Of a stretch of 64,000 nucleotides of DNA, positions 1 through 11,400 are shown piece by piece. The translations under genes and the position numbers were made by a program. Source of the DNA: Diplonema papillatum (taxonomy: Eukaryota > Euglenozoa > Diplonemea > Diplonemida > Diplonemidae); assembly GCA_030068145.1 (NCBI GenBank), contig JAPJBO010000661.1:1-64000 (forward strand). The letters are read 5' to 3'. The notes beneath the pieces were generated by a model. The model ran no database searches. It saw nothing but the letters and a program-made list of their open reading frames with translations, and was not told where the DNA came from. Positions within the stretch are counted from its first letter, which is position 1; every line of letters begins with the position of its first letter.

Positions 1-560
1 TTTGCGAAAAAAATGCCCCCCACCAAAATGTTTTCCTGCACTTTTTTGGCAGGGAAATGTACTTAGCAACTTTTGAGCAAAGTCAGTTTCCCCGAAAACC
101 AAGATTCCTGCAGTGCACTCAAAAATCAGCCAAAATCTGGAAAATTGGCCCAAAAAGTGAAAATTCGAGCAAATTTGGCCGATTTACCATGTGCTTTCCC
201 CAAAATGCCAATACCCCCCAAAAACTGTTTTTCAGGCAAATCCGCTGGGAAACGTACTTAGAGAGTTTCGAAAATACGGCACCAAGAAAACCACGAAAGG
301 GCAGATTTTCCCGGTTTCAGCCTGTGTTTTGCACGTCAAATTTCAGGCCTCACAGACGAACTGAGGACGGAGTGGAAAGATCCATCGCGAAAGAGCGCGT
401 TTAAGGGGGTCCCCGGAAAAAAGGGTTGGGGGGGTGCCCGGCCACCAGGTGCACCAAACAGGACCCCCCCCCCCCCCCCTTCCAAATTTAGCAGACGTTG
501 ACATTGCCCGTTGCACCCCCCAAACCCTTAGTGCCCCCCCTGCTACTGTCCTGCCCCCCC
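1..560. repeat. Dispersed repeat, copy 1 (cut by window edge)
   Basis: Nearly identical to 31386-31945 over about 550 bp, with only scattered substitutions and small length changes in homopolymers. Both copies end in long C tracts (here near 467-480 and 555-565). Short ORFs exist but are conserved only because the DNA is, and none resembles a known protein. The second copy sits inside a larger unit with inverted ends (31163-32167), so this is probably a truncated copy of the same element, whose left part lies outside the window. Confidence 0.8.
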
Positions 561-1284
561 CCCCAGAAAGTAGGAAAATAAAGAAAGGCGAAGCGTTTCC
601 AGTCCTTTTCTGCTTGCGAAGAAAGGGTGCGGAATGGTTAGATCGAAGACGTGCACAGGGGAGAGCCCAGAAATTGTGGAAGCACTCAGAGAAGTAGCTT
701 CATGTACCCGATGTTAACCCATTACAGCCAGGGATTATCCTGCATGGTTAAAAAAAGTTAGTGCTCTGTTGTGCTCCGAACGAGGCAGCGCTGACCACGT
801 GCTAACGGCAAACGACGACAAGAAGCTATGGACCGGAAGGAGACCTGGCGAAAATCTACGGGCAGGTATCGTGATGCGACGTATTTGCAAATCCTGGACA
901 CCTTCGCAGCACGCAATGCCGCCGTGCAGGTTATTGTCGGCCTGTGGGAGTGCTCGTGATCACGTGGGGCACTGTCTTCAACATCCGCTGGCGCAGAAAG
1001 GCGACGGAGCTTGCTTACTTGTGGCGTGCGCAACGTCGAGCAGTGGGAGCCACCGATGGCCGCGTTTCTGAAGCGCAACGTGAAGCTCGCGAAGCGGTCG
1101 CAGTTATGAAGTGAAAGGGTACGCTTTCAGGAGCCTAGCGAAAACTTGCTGATAACTTGCGCTTACTAGGCATTCCTCATTCAAGGAGAATAACCAAGGA
1201 ATTAGCTTTTATATCCACATTTGGACTCTTAGTCCGAGTTTGGAAAGGCCGGCGGCGAAAAAAGAAGGAAGAAGAAGAAGAAGA
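561..1284. other. Intergenic, no gene recognised
   Basis: Only short overlapping ORFs on both strands, with no recognisable domain. A purine-rich GAA/GAAG tract lies at about 1255-1290. No repeat shared with the rest of the window was noticed. Confidence 0.5.
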
Positions 1285-1480
1285 AGGAATGAGCACAGTG
1301 CTACAACCCGTCCGCTCTGCCCTGCGGCTGACCGTCTCGACGAGCTTGTGATACAGCGCGAGCGCCAAGCCCCAAGGTGCGCCACGCCTTCGTCCTTTAG
1401 TTTGGGAAATCGGTAGCCACTTGACCCGTAGGCCCGTGGCTCTGCAGGACCGCCGAACACGTGAAGCTTGACTCCCGTGT
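1285..1480 (-). repeat. Dispersed repeat, inverted relative to 30590-30705
   Basis: The reverse complement of 30590-30705 aligns to both ends of this stretch: the part around GTCCGCTCTGCCCTG and the part around CGAACACGTGAAGCTTGACT. Here the two parts are separated by about 85 extra bases (roughly 1348-1430) that are absent from the other copy. Either this copy gained an insertion or the other lost a segment. Confidence 0.6.
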
Positions 1481-1533
1481 AGCAGGCTTCGGCGAAAAAG
1501 AAGAAAATAAATGGCACTACACCACCACCACCC

Positions 1534-1776
1534 AGGCCCCCTGCCCCCGAGCTGCCTGACGACCGCAGCCTGCGGCCCGTGGCCGTGGCGAAGCCCTCCC
1601 CGGGCGTCATCCGCCGGGAGCTGAAGAAGATGCCGAAAGGCACCGCCGCCGGCCCGTCCGGCCTGTCTGCGCAGCACCTCCTCGACCTGTGGGACGTCTC
1701 CGGGTCGTTCAAAGAGGCAGTGGCAGGCGCGGTCTGGCGGCAGAGGTGGCCATCTCGGGGCCCAGCATTCTCGTGA
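1534..1776 (+). pseudogene. Fragment of a non-LTR reverse transcriptase
   Basis: The open frame reads a short stretch typical of the N-terminal part of non-LTR RT domains: charged VIRRELKKMPKG followed by TAAGPSGLSAQHL, matching the family pattern of a basic helix, a GxAxGPSGL turn and a hydrophobic helix. Nothing else of the polymerase (no catalytic aspartates) follows. The last third (from 1677) is also the left edge of the 611-bp tandem unit, so the duplication breakpoint lies inside this relic. It is unrelated in sequence to the RT at 19370 and only generally similar to the one at 60310. Confidence 0.55.
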
Positions 1777-4130
1777 AGATTTGTCGCGTCGCGCTGTGTT
1801 GAGCCCATTCCTGCGTGAAGACGCAAAAGGCGGAAATACTTGAGGGACTGCCTTGTGCTCATTTCGAAGGAGGCTAGAGGGGGAGAAAACAATACAACTA
1901 CAAAGTGGGTCTTTTTTGTTGAACGCTTACGCCCGCCACTAAACCCAGATTACCTGTGTGTCGTGTGGGCTACAGCACATTTACCTCCTTTGATCTATCG
2001 CCGTCGGCGGTCCAAATTTGGAAAATGGGCCGGAGACCAAGCTAATGTCCTGGAATACCCCCGTTTTCACAAAATGCCATCCGGGGGGACATCAAAACCG
2101 GTTTTCAAGCGAACTTTAATTCTACTAAAAAAAACGCAAAGGGTCAGAAGACAACAATCCATACGCTCATACGTGATCGTCGGAAAACACAAGAAATAAA
2201 TCCCCATGCTAGACGCACGAGAACGCAGGGCCATGTGTGCCGCCGTGGCCCTTTGGGCGCTGTCGAGTATGTTTCTGCACCTGCAGCTTTTCCTGGACCT
2301 CCTCGACCTGTGGGACGTCTCAAAGAGGCAGTGGCAGGCGCGGTCTGGCGGCAGAGGTGGCCATCTCGGGGCCCAGCATTCTCGTGAAGATTTGTCGCGT
2401 CGCGCTGTGTTGAGCCCATTCCTGCGTGAAGACGCAAAAGGCGGAAATACTCGAGGGACTGCCTTGTGCTCATTTCGAAGGAGGCTAGAGGGGGAGAAAA
2501 CAATACAACTACAAAGTGGGTCTTTTTTGTTGAACGCTTACGCCCGCCACTAAATACAGATTACCTGTGTGTCGTGTGGGCTACAGCACATTTACCTCCT
2601 TTGATCTATCGCCGTCGGCGGTCCAAATTTGGAAAATGGGCCGGAGACCAAGCTAATGTCCTGGAATACCCCCGTTTTCACAAAATGCCATCCGGGGGGA
2701 CATCAAAACCGGTTTTCAAGCGAACTTTAATTCTACTAAAAAAAACGCAAAGGGTCAGAAGACAACAATCCATACGCTCATACGTGATCGTCGGAAAACA
2801 CAAGAAATAAATCCCCATGCTAGACGCACGAGAACGCAGGGCCATGTGTGCCGCCGTGGCCCTTTGGGCGCTGTCGAGTATGTTTCTGCACCTGCAGCTT
2901 TTCCTGGACCTCCTCGACCTGTGGGACGTCTCAAAGAGGCAGTGGCAGGCGCGGTCTGGCGGCAGAGGTGGCCATCTCGGGGCCCAGCATTCTCGTGAAG
3001 ATTTGTCGCGTCGCGCTGTGTTGAGCCCATTCCTGCGTGAAGACGCAAAAGGCGGAAATACTCGAGGGACTGCCTTGTGCTCATTTCGAAGGAGGCTAGA
3101 GGGGGAGAAAACAATACAACTACAAAGTGGGTCTTTTTTGTTGAACGCTTACGCCCGCCACTAAATACAGATTACCTGTGTGTCGTGTGGGCTACAGCAC
3201 ATTTACCTCCTTTGATCTATCGCCGTCGGCGGTCCAAATTTGGAAAATGGGCCGGAGACCAAGCTAATGTCCTGGAATACCCCCGTTTTCACAAAATGCC
3301 ATCCGGGGGGACATCAAAACCGGTTTTCAAGCGAACTTTAATTCTACTAAAAAAAACGCAAAGGGTCAGAAGACAACAATCCATACGCTCATACGTGATC
3401 GTCGGAAAACACAAGAAATAAATCCCCATGCTAGACGCACGAGAACGCAGGGCCATGTGTGCCGCCGTGGCCCTTTGGGCGCTGTCGAGTATGTTTCTGC
3501 ACCTGCAGCTTTTCCTGGACCTCCTCGACCTGTGGGACGTCTCAAAGAGGCAGTGGCAGGCGCGGTCTGGCGGCAGAGGTGGCCATCTCGGGGCCCAGCA
3601 TTCTCGTGAAGATTTGTCGCGTCGCGCTGTGTTGAGCCCATTCCTGCGTGAAGACGCAAAAGGCGGAAATACTCGAGGGACTGCCTTGTGCTCATTTCGA
3701 AGGAGGCTAGAGGGGGAGAAAACAATACAACTACAAAGTGGGTCTTTTTTGTTGAACGCTTACGCCCGCCACTAAATACAGATTACCTGTGTGTCGTGTG
3801 GGCTACAGCACATTTACCTCCTTTGATCTATCGCCGTCGGCGGTCCAAATTTGGAAAATGGGCCGGAGACCAAGCTAATGTCCTGGAATACCCCCGTTTT
3901 CACAAAATGCCATCCGGGGGGACATCAAAACCGGTTTTCAAGCGAACTTTAATTCTACTAAAAAAAACGCAAAGGGTCAGAAGACAACAATCCATACGCT
4001 CATACGTGATCGTCGGAAAACACAAGAAAAAAATCCCCATGCTAAACGCACGAGAACGCAGGGCCATGGGTGCCGCCGTGGCCCTTTGGGCGCTGTCGAG
4101 TATGTTTCTGCACCTGCAGCTTTTCCTGGA
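1677..4130 (+). repeat. Tandem array, four units of 611 bp
   Basis: Units run 1677-2297 (about 10 bp longer), 2298-2908, 2909-3519 and 3520-4130, and the inner ones are essentially identical. Each unit joins the end of the RT relic, a dispersed repeat (shared inverted with 44830-44930), a stretch shared with 40712-40870, and finally the first about 30 codons of the membrane protein that is complete at 4039. In the upstream units these codons run on into the RT relic sequence, so each encodes only a short chimeric peptide. The last unit differs by a TAA-to-AAA change near 4029 and a few base changes, and continues into the full gene. Confidence 0.9.
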
Positions 4131-5067
4131 GGAAGTGATCGGCGGTCACACGATGATCGAAGTCTATTTTAACGGTGACCACTACGTCACTTGCATGATC
4201 CTGTGGCATGTGCTCGGCGTCTCTTCGTGGTATTGGCTCATGTACTACTCCCTGAGTCACCTCTGGGCCGAGCGACGGCAGGACCAAGAATTCCTAATGG
4301 TGGACTCACTTGGCTGCTGGTACGCTTTTTACATTATTGTGGCGCTGTTCGTTATCGGGTTTCTTGAGCCGAATAACCAGTGGAGGCAGGTCCACCGGGC
4401 GAGGGTGAACCTGTCAACTGGTGGGGAAGGGCACAGAGGTTGCTTTGTGTCTCCCAATGCGGACGCCCTCCGCGTGTTGGAGAACGAGACCTACATCACG
4501 CTGGTCGACGACGGCTGGCAGGTAGATTTCAATGCCCGTTCATCTGTAGCTAGTCATGATTGGACGTACCTCGCTGCCCCCATAGTGTACAAAGGCCCGC
4601 AGCCCAACTGCAAATTCGACCCACCCATCGTAGCATACTGCATCTTAAAAACGAAAGACGTTTCAGCGGAAAACTGCTTTTTCAAGCCTGCAGGAGCGTA
4701 CACAACCATGCGCAAAGCGAAGCGGGCCGAGTACTTGGAAGACTGGCTCCTCAACAAGGTGCCGGCGGGCCACGATCGGATCTTCGAGTTCAACTCGTTC
4801 CCTCGCAAGGACCTTGCCGAATACATTTCCTCCATGGAGGGCATCCGCGACAGGCAGTACAACTGCGTGCTCATTGTTTGGTACGTGCTCTCCTCTGCCT
4901 GCCTGTGTTACCTCTTTATTCTCATCTTGCAATCGAGGGAACCGGAACGGCCCGTATTCGATGAAATATCCGGGGATTTCGTTGTGCAGTGGGGGGGGTC
5001 TGACGGCAAGATGCAGGATTACGGCGATTATGGCGAAATGCGCGATTACGGCAACGACCAAGTATGA
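4039..5067 (+). CDS. Multi-pass membrane protein, unknown family
   Basis: The protein has 342 residues from the ATG at 4039. The frame is open further upstream (from 3688) only because the last 611-bp unit lost a stop, and that extension has no ATG matching the paralogues. Visible parts: a hydrophobic segment at about 11-29, a second at about 50-77 rich in Trp and Tyr, a third at about 90-112 ending in GFLEPNNQWR, a soluble domain of about 160 residues (113-273) with several Cys and the motif NETYITLVDDGW, a fourth membrane segment at about 275-297, and an acidic Tyr/Gly/Asp-rich tail. I do not recognise the family. Two broken relatives lie at 38872-39100 and 39624-40612, showing a local multigene family. 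The intact reading frame next to decayed copies suggests it is expressed, perhaps from promoter sequence within the 611-bp unit. Confidence 0.75.
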   Translation: MLNARERRAMGAAVALWALSSMFLHLQLFLEEVIGGHTMIEVYFNGDHYVTCMILWHVLGVSSWYWLMYYSLSHLWAERRQDQEFLMVDSLGCWYAFYIIVALFVIGFLEPNNQWRQVHRARVNLSTGGEGHRGCFVSPNADALRVLENETYITLVDDGWQVDFNARSSVASHDWTYLAAPIVYKGPQPNCKFDPPIVAYCILKTKDVSAENCFFKPAGAYTTMRKAKRAEYLEDWLLNKVPAGHDRIFEFNSFPRKDLAEYISSMEGIRDRQYNCVLIVWYVLSSACLCYLFILILQSREPERPVFDEISGDFVVQWGGSDGKMQDYGDYGEMRDYGNDQV

Positions 5068-5655
5068 ACACACGGAACGAAGCCGCTGCCAGACAACGCG
5101 GAGGGAGCAGAAAACTCTCATAGTTTCACTGGGGGGAGTCTTGCCGCGCACACGAAAGTCGAGGAGAGAACTTAACGCTGCAATTGCAGCAGGCGGTGGC
5201 GGTGCGTGTCGCTTCGCGACCGAGCGCACCCCTAGGTTACAGGTGGTATATAGAGGGCATGTGTGTACGTATCCACCACCATACTACGTATGTGTGCGTC
5301 TACGTAGATACAAACCTCCAGGATGACCACCGGGACGGATGGTCCACGAAGTGGCGTGAGATACTCACCCACATCCTGCAGCACCTCCCCCTGAGAGTGG
5401 TACCACCTTTTAGTATACACCTACGTACGGGCCTCCGAAGCCCCTAGAGGGTGTTACGTAGGTGGTACTTTTAGCAATGAGTTCTTTTGAGTACGTGAAC
5501 CATGCGGATGGCATGCACTTTCTCGTAGGTCAGGTTACTTAACGAAGTCGTCACCTGCCATTGCGTCGTCAAGATCGAGTACATGTGGAGTCAGCGGGGT
5601 TAGGTCTCTTGTGATTCCGAACGTGTTGGTGAGCTTAAGAACGAGCAGGCACGCT
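5068..5655. other. Intergenic, no gene recognised
   Basis: Downstream of the membrane-protein gene. Contains a TATATAG at about 5248 and several partly palindromic TACGTA/ACGTAGGTGG stretches between 5260 and 5465. No protein or RNA gene is supported. Confidence 0.5.
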
Positions 5656-6050
5656 CGGTTTTCGGATCAATGGCCTTCTTGGACCGACAGGAACTGGCTG
5701 AGTATAAACAGCACGATGAGATGCGTTCCATAACATGCCGGACTTCACTACGTGGATCGTCCGGCCGTGCGATCAATGGCCTTCTTAGACCAACATGAAT
5801 TGGCTGAGCACGACGAGATGCGTTCCAAAAGATGCCCGGACTCCACTACGCGGATGGTCCAGCCATGCAATTAATGGCCTTCTTAGACCGAGGAACTAGC
5901 AAAGTTCATGCAGCACGACGAGATGCGTTCCAGAAGGTGCCCCGACTTCACAACGCGTATGGTCCGGCCGTGCGATCAATGGCCTTCTTAGACCAACAGG
6001 AACTGGCTGAGCTTATGGAGCACGACGAGATGCGTCCCAAAAACTGCGGA
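5656..6050 (+). repeat. Imperfect tandem repeat, about 100-106 bp, four copies
   Basis: The string ATGGCCTTCTT followed by GACC recurs at about 5669, 5775, 5873 and 5978, each time followed within about 45 bp by CACGACGAGATGCG (CACGATGAGATGCG in the first copy). The copies are diverged by point changes and indels. In one frame each reads a MAFLD-QELAE-HDEMR peptide, and an ORF of 241 codons (5832-6557) spans the last two copies, but the copies are not kept in one frame, so coding is doubtful. Confidence 0.7.
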
Positions 6051-6429
6051 GGAACAAACCGCCCGACACTTGCTGTTGTCGATACATGCAAAGAGGGGAG
6101 ATACGAACGCCCTACCCGGCCGACGGGTACCCACAAAATTTCTTATCCTTCTTTTGTTTCCACGACCCCCACCAACAACCGCGTCGGATTTGCCTGTGCT
6201 CACAGAGCACCGGGTGATCTTGGCTACGCCGGAAAACTTGTCCCCGCCGTAAATACGACCGCCAGTCGTATCCCTCGTTTGCATTTCAGGGATAGTTCAC
6301 TTGCCTTTCAATTGGTTTCGAGAGTTCAACTATCCACTGATCAAAGTCGTTGGCTTGTCGTGGCGAGAATGCACTGCGTACCCACTCACCCCTACCGATG
6401 CCGTGCATTTCACGAACTGACAAGCAAAA

Positions 6430-6740
6430 CCTGGCCACAGACGTTTTTTTTTTACATATGTGCCAGCTGCAAGGAAATGCTCGACGAAGCTGCCAGACAA
6501 AGAACCGAAAGGATTCCAAGTGCTGTAACTACCGAACCACGTGTTAAACGGACGTGAGGTCATGCGGGTCTACCCTCGCGCGACAAGACACACAAACACA
6601 ACACATGGTGTAAGCGAAGAACAAATCAGATTGCGTTTGTATTGTATTTTCTCCCTCTGCTCCTATATTTCCTCCCTTTCTTCTTCGATTCGGAGTCAAA
6701 GCGGCAGCGTCGAGTGTTTTTTTTTTTTTTTTTTTGTCCA
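6430..6740 (+). repeat. Dispersed repeat, copy 1
   Basis: Aligns with 43720-44065: a T tract, then GGAAATGCTCGACGA, AAGTGCTGTAACTACCGAAC, GAGGTCATGCGGGTCTACCC, GTGTAAGCGAAGAACAAATC and a CGGAGTC-AAGC block. This copy ends in a second T tract of about 20 bases (6717-6736). No protein domain is recognised in either copy. Confidence 0.75.
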
Positions 6741-8421
6741 ACAAGGAAAATGAACAAATGTTGCGTGAGACCCTGGCTTGGGGTCAGGGGGGGAAAAAAA
6801 AGGTGAGGGAAGGTAGAACGCTCTACCCAACCCGCAGATATCGTTCCAACATTTCTCGCCCTTCGCGTTGCCACAAACCCGTACCAATAACAACGACACC
6901 CCCCCCCTCCACCCACACACCCACCTTTTGAGAGGATGGAGGCGCCTGGCCCTGTGCTAGGCGTAGTTTGAGGTTGTACTTATTTCCGAACAACCTACCA
7001 CGAGCTTATCCACCCACACACCCACCTTTTACCCCTTTCTTTTTGTTTTCTTTTTCCCGCCCGATGTCGCTGATGACTAACGGACCGTCGGACCCGTCCC
7101 AACGGGGTTACTTATGGAAGTTACAATGAAGGCTTAGACCGGTACGGGCTACATGGCAACCCCTGCTCAACATGTAGAACGTGGGGGGCCCTTGATCACA
7201 TTCATTACGGGCGTGGTCGTGGTGTCGGTCGCAATAGTCGCTTTGCTAGCCAAAGAGAGAGATAGAGAGAAAAAGAGCGCCATAGAGAAAAGAAAAGATA
7301 ACGTTATCTTCCGGAAAAGAAGGGTTACGCGAACCCCCGAAAAAATAATTACCCCCCCAAAAAAAAAAACAAAAAAAAAATAAAATCACAAACCGACGGT
7401 GACCCCCAAAACCTTCTTCAACCTTTCCAATTCCCTTCAAGCTAAACCATTATACAACGACCCCCCCCCCAGTCCAGCGCCTTCTCCTCGAGTCCGATTT
7501 TCCTGTGCTCTCGGAGCATGGGGGGGTCCTGGCTGCCGCGGGAAAACACTCAAAGGCAATGTTGTCTTGCGGCCTGAAGCTGGTGAACGCCCTAATCATC
7601 TTCGCCGTGGAAGTTCAGGTGACGCAGGCTTTCACCTGGCTGCTTCACCCAAGACTTTTTATTTGTGGTGTGAAAGAAGCTGCACATCATCAAAAGGTTC
7701 TACAGCTGCTGCACATTGTGACTTTCTATCTGGATGGACGACGATGATTCGAATGAGTGCAAGCGCCAGAAGCACGACACGGTACGATCAAAGAGGTAGT
7801 CACCGCAGTGGCTAATGCGGGCCATCACTGCAAATATTCTGCATTCTAACCTCAACTATCTGGATAGATTACAGTGCGTCACCTGCGCTTCACCTAAATA
7901 CGTTCAGGCTCAAGACCCAGACCCAGAGACAACATTGCTCAAAGAGGCTCTCCGAGTATTTTTCGCCCGCCCGTGTTGTCCCTCGTTTGCATTTCAACAT
8001 CGTGCGCGATCTCACCTTTTCTTCTCGTTACTCACAAAACGCGTGAAAGGGTTGCAAGAGCCGGGGCCGATAGACAAGGATCCAGACACCTTTTCATCCA
8101 CACGTGGAAGCACACGTGGGGCCAGGGGATTCGTTTCCGTTGCAGATTTAAACCGACGGTCTAAATCTGCAAACCGAACTTGGCCGGGGGGAAAAAAAAA
8201 AATGTTCAAAAAACGGTGTTCAAAGTAAATATAGGCGGGGGGTGTGGTGTTTGTAGCAGTGTGCTGAAGGTGCTGAAGGCCGCTGCTGAGACCCAGCTGC
8301 TGCCGTTCAATTGTGTTCAGCTTCGGGCAGGTTGCAGCTGCCACTGTGCTTCATTACCGGGCCAAGGTCCTGTTTGACAGTTGAGTATCCCACACGAGCT
8401 AAGAGTTGCCCACACATGATA
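6741..8421. other. Gene-poor, low-complexity stretch
   Basis: Contains C-rich and CACCCACA-type simple sequence (6895-7035), an A-rich tract (7240-7390) and homopolymer C runs near 7460. Short ORFs at 7399-7815 and 7815-8228 show no recognisable domain. No RNA gene seen. Confidence 0.4.
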
Positions 8422-11400
8422 AAGGGGGCGGCGGCGCCAGTACCCGGGGGGGAGACCCTAAGTTCTGGTGAAGCAATTCGGGTTCTGGTGACGCTGAGTG
8501 CGGCGTGTGGTAGCAAGTTTAGCCTGTGATGGCAAGTTCGGCGCCAGTAGCCGGGGGGGAGACCCTAAGTTCTGGTGAAGCAATTCGGGTTCTGGTGACG
8601 CTGAGTTCGGCGTGTGGTAGCAAGTTTAGCCTGTGATGGCAAGTTCGGCGCCAGTACCCGGGGGGGAGACCCTAAGTTCTGGTGAAGCAATTCGGGTTCT
8701 GGTGACGCTGAGTGCGGCGTGTGGTAGCAAGTTTAGCCTGTGATGGCAAGTTCGGCGCCAGTAGCCGGGGGGGAGACCCTCAGTTCTGGTGAAGCAATTC
8801 GGGTTCTGGTGACGCTGAGTGCGGCGTGTGGTAGCAAGTTTAGCCTGTGATGGCAAGTTCGGCGCCAGTAGCCGGGGGGGAGACCCTAAGTTCTCGTGAA
8901 GCAATTCGGGTTCTGGTGACGCTGAGTTCGGCGTGTGGTAGCAAGTTTAGCCTGTGATGGCAAGTTCGGCGCCAGAACCCGGGGGGGAGACCCTAAGTTC
9001 TCGTGAAGCAATTCGGGTTCTGGTGACGCTGAGTGCGGCGTGTGGTAGCAAGTTTAGCCTGTGATGGCAAGTTCGGCGCCAGTAGCCGGGGGGGAGACCC
9101 TAAGTTCTGGTGAAGCAATTCGGGTTCTGGTGACGCTGAGTTCGGCGTGTGGTAGCAAGTTTAGCCTGTGATGGCAAGTTCGGCGCCAGAACCCGGGGGG
9201 GAGACCCTAAGTTCTGGTGAAGCAATTCGGGTTCTGGTGACGCTGAGTGCGGCGTGTGGTAGCAAGTTTAGCCTGTGATGGCAAGTTCGGCGCCAGTAGC
9301 CGGGGGGGAGACCCTAAGTTCTGGTGAAGCAATTCGGGTTCTGGTGACGCTGAGTTCGGCGTGTGGTAGCAAGTTTAGCCTGTGATGGCAAGTTCGGCGC
9401 CAGAACCCGGGGGGGAGACCCTAAGTTCTCGTGAAGCAATTCGGGTTCTGGTGACGCTGAGTTCGGCGTGTGGTAGCAAGTTTAGCCTGTGATGGCAAGT
9501 TCGGCGCCAGTAGCCGGGGGGGAGACCCTAAGTTCTGGTGAAGCAATTCGGGTTCTGGTGACGCTGAGTTCGGCGTGTGGTAGCAAGTTTAGCCTGTGAT
9601 GGCAAGTTCGGCGCCAGTAGCCGGGGGGGAGACCCTAAGTTCTGGTGAAGCAATTCGGGTTCTGGTGACGCTGAGTTCGGCGTGTGGTAGCAAGTTTAGC
9701 CTGTGATGGCAAGTTCGGCGCCAGTAGCCGGGGGGGAGACCCTAAGTTCTGGTGAAGCAATTCGGGTTCTGGTGACGCTGAGTTCAGCAAGTTTTTTGGT
9801 TTAGCCTGTGATGGCAAGTTCGGCGCCAGAACCCGGGAGGAGACCCTAAGTTCTCGTGAAGCAATTCGGGTTCTGGTGACGCTGAGTGCGGCGTGTGGTA
9901 GCAAGTTTAGCCTGTGATGGCAAGTTCGGCGCCAGTAGCCGGGGGGGAGACCCTAAGTTCTGGTGAAGCAATTCGGGTTCTGGTGACGCTGAGTTCAGCA
10001 AGTTTTTTGGTTTAGCCTGTGATGGCAAGTTCGGCGCCAGAACCCGGGAGGAGACCCTAAGTTCTCGTGAAGCAATTCGGGTTCTGGTGACGCTGAGTTC
10101 GGCGTGTGGTAGCAAGTTTAGCCTGTGATGGCAAGTTCGGCGCCAGAACCCGGGGGGGAGACCCTAAGTTCTCGTGAAGCAATTCGGGTTCTGGTGACGC
10201 TGAGTGCGGCGTGTGGTAGCAAGTTTAGCCTGTGATGGCAAGTTCGGCGCCAGTAGCCGGGGGGGAGACCCTAAGTTCTGGTGAAGCAATTCGGGTTCTG
10301 GTGACGCTGAGTTCGGCGTGTGGTAGCAAGTTTAGCCTGTGATGGCAAGTTCGGCGCCAGAACCCGGGGGGGAGACCCTAAGTTCTCGTGAAGCAATTCG
10401 GGTTCTGGTGACGCTGAGTGCGGCGTGTGGTAGCAAGTTTAGCCTGTGATGGCAAGTTCGGCGCCAGTAGCCGGGGGGGAGACCCTAAGTTCTGGTGAAG
10501 CAATTCGGGTTCTGGTGACGCTGAGTTCGGCGTGTGGTAGCAAGTTTAGCCTGTGATGGCAAGTTCGGCGCCAGAACCCGGGGGGGAGACCCTAAGTTCT
10601 CGTGAAGCAATTCGGGTTCTGGTGACGCTGAGTGCGGCGTGTGGTAGCAAGTTTAGCCTGTGATGGCAAGTTCGGCGCCAGTAGCCGGGGGGGAGACCCT
10701 AAGTTCTGGTGAAGCAATTCGGGTTCTGGTGACGCTGAGTTCAGCAAGTTTTTTGGTTTAGCCTGTGATGGCAAGTTCGGCGCCAGAACCCGGGAGGAGA
10801 CCCTAAGTTCTCGTGAAGCAATTCGGGTTCTGGTGACGCTGAGTTCGGCGTGTGGTAGCAAGTTTAGCCTGTGATGGCAAGTTCGGCGCCAGAACCCGGG
10901 GGGGAGACCCTAAGTTCTCGTGAAGCAATTCGGGTTCTGGTGACGCTGAGTGCGGCGTGTGGTAGCAAGTTTAGCCTGTGATGGCAAGTTCGGCGCCAGT
11001 AGCCGGGGGGGAGACCCTCAGTTCTGGTGAAGCAATTCGGGTTCTGGTGACGCTGAGTGCGGCGTGTGGTAGCAAGTTTAGCCTGTGATGGCAAGTTCGG
11101 CGCCAGTAGCCGGGGGGGAGACCCTAAGTTCTGGTGAAGCAATTCGGGTTCTGGTGACGCTGAGTTCGGCGTGTGGTAGCAAGTTTAGCCTGTGATGGCA
11201 AGTTCGGCGCCAGTACCCGGGGGGGAGACCCTAAGTTCTGGTGAAGCAATTCGGGTTCTGGTGACGCTGAGTGCGGCGTGTGGTAGCAAGTTTAGCCTGT
11301 GATGGCAAGTTCGGCGCCAGTAGCCGGGGGGGAGACCCTAAGTTCTGGTGAAGCAATTCGGGTTCTGGTGACGCTGAGTTCGGCGTGTGGTAGCAAGTTT

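Noticed and set aside
3688..4038. N-terminal extension of the membrane-protein ORF
   Set aside because: It lies in the 611-bp unit, whose other copies have an in-frame stop before the ATG at 4039. It is open only because of a local change.
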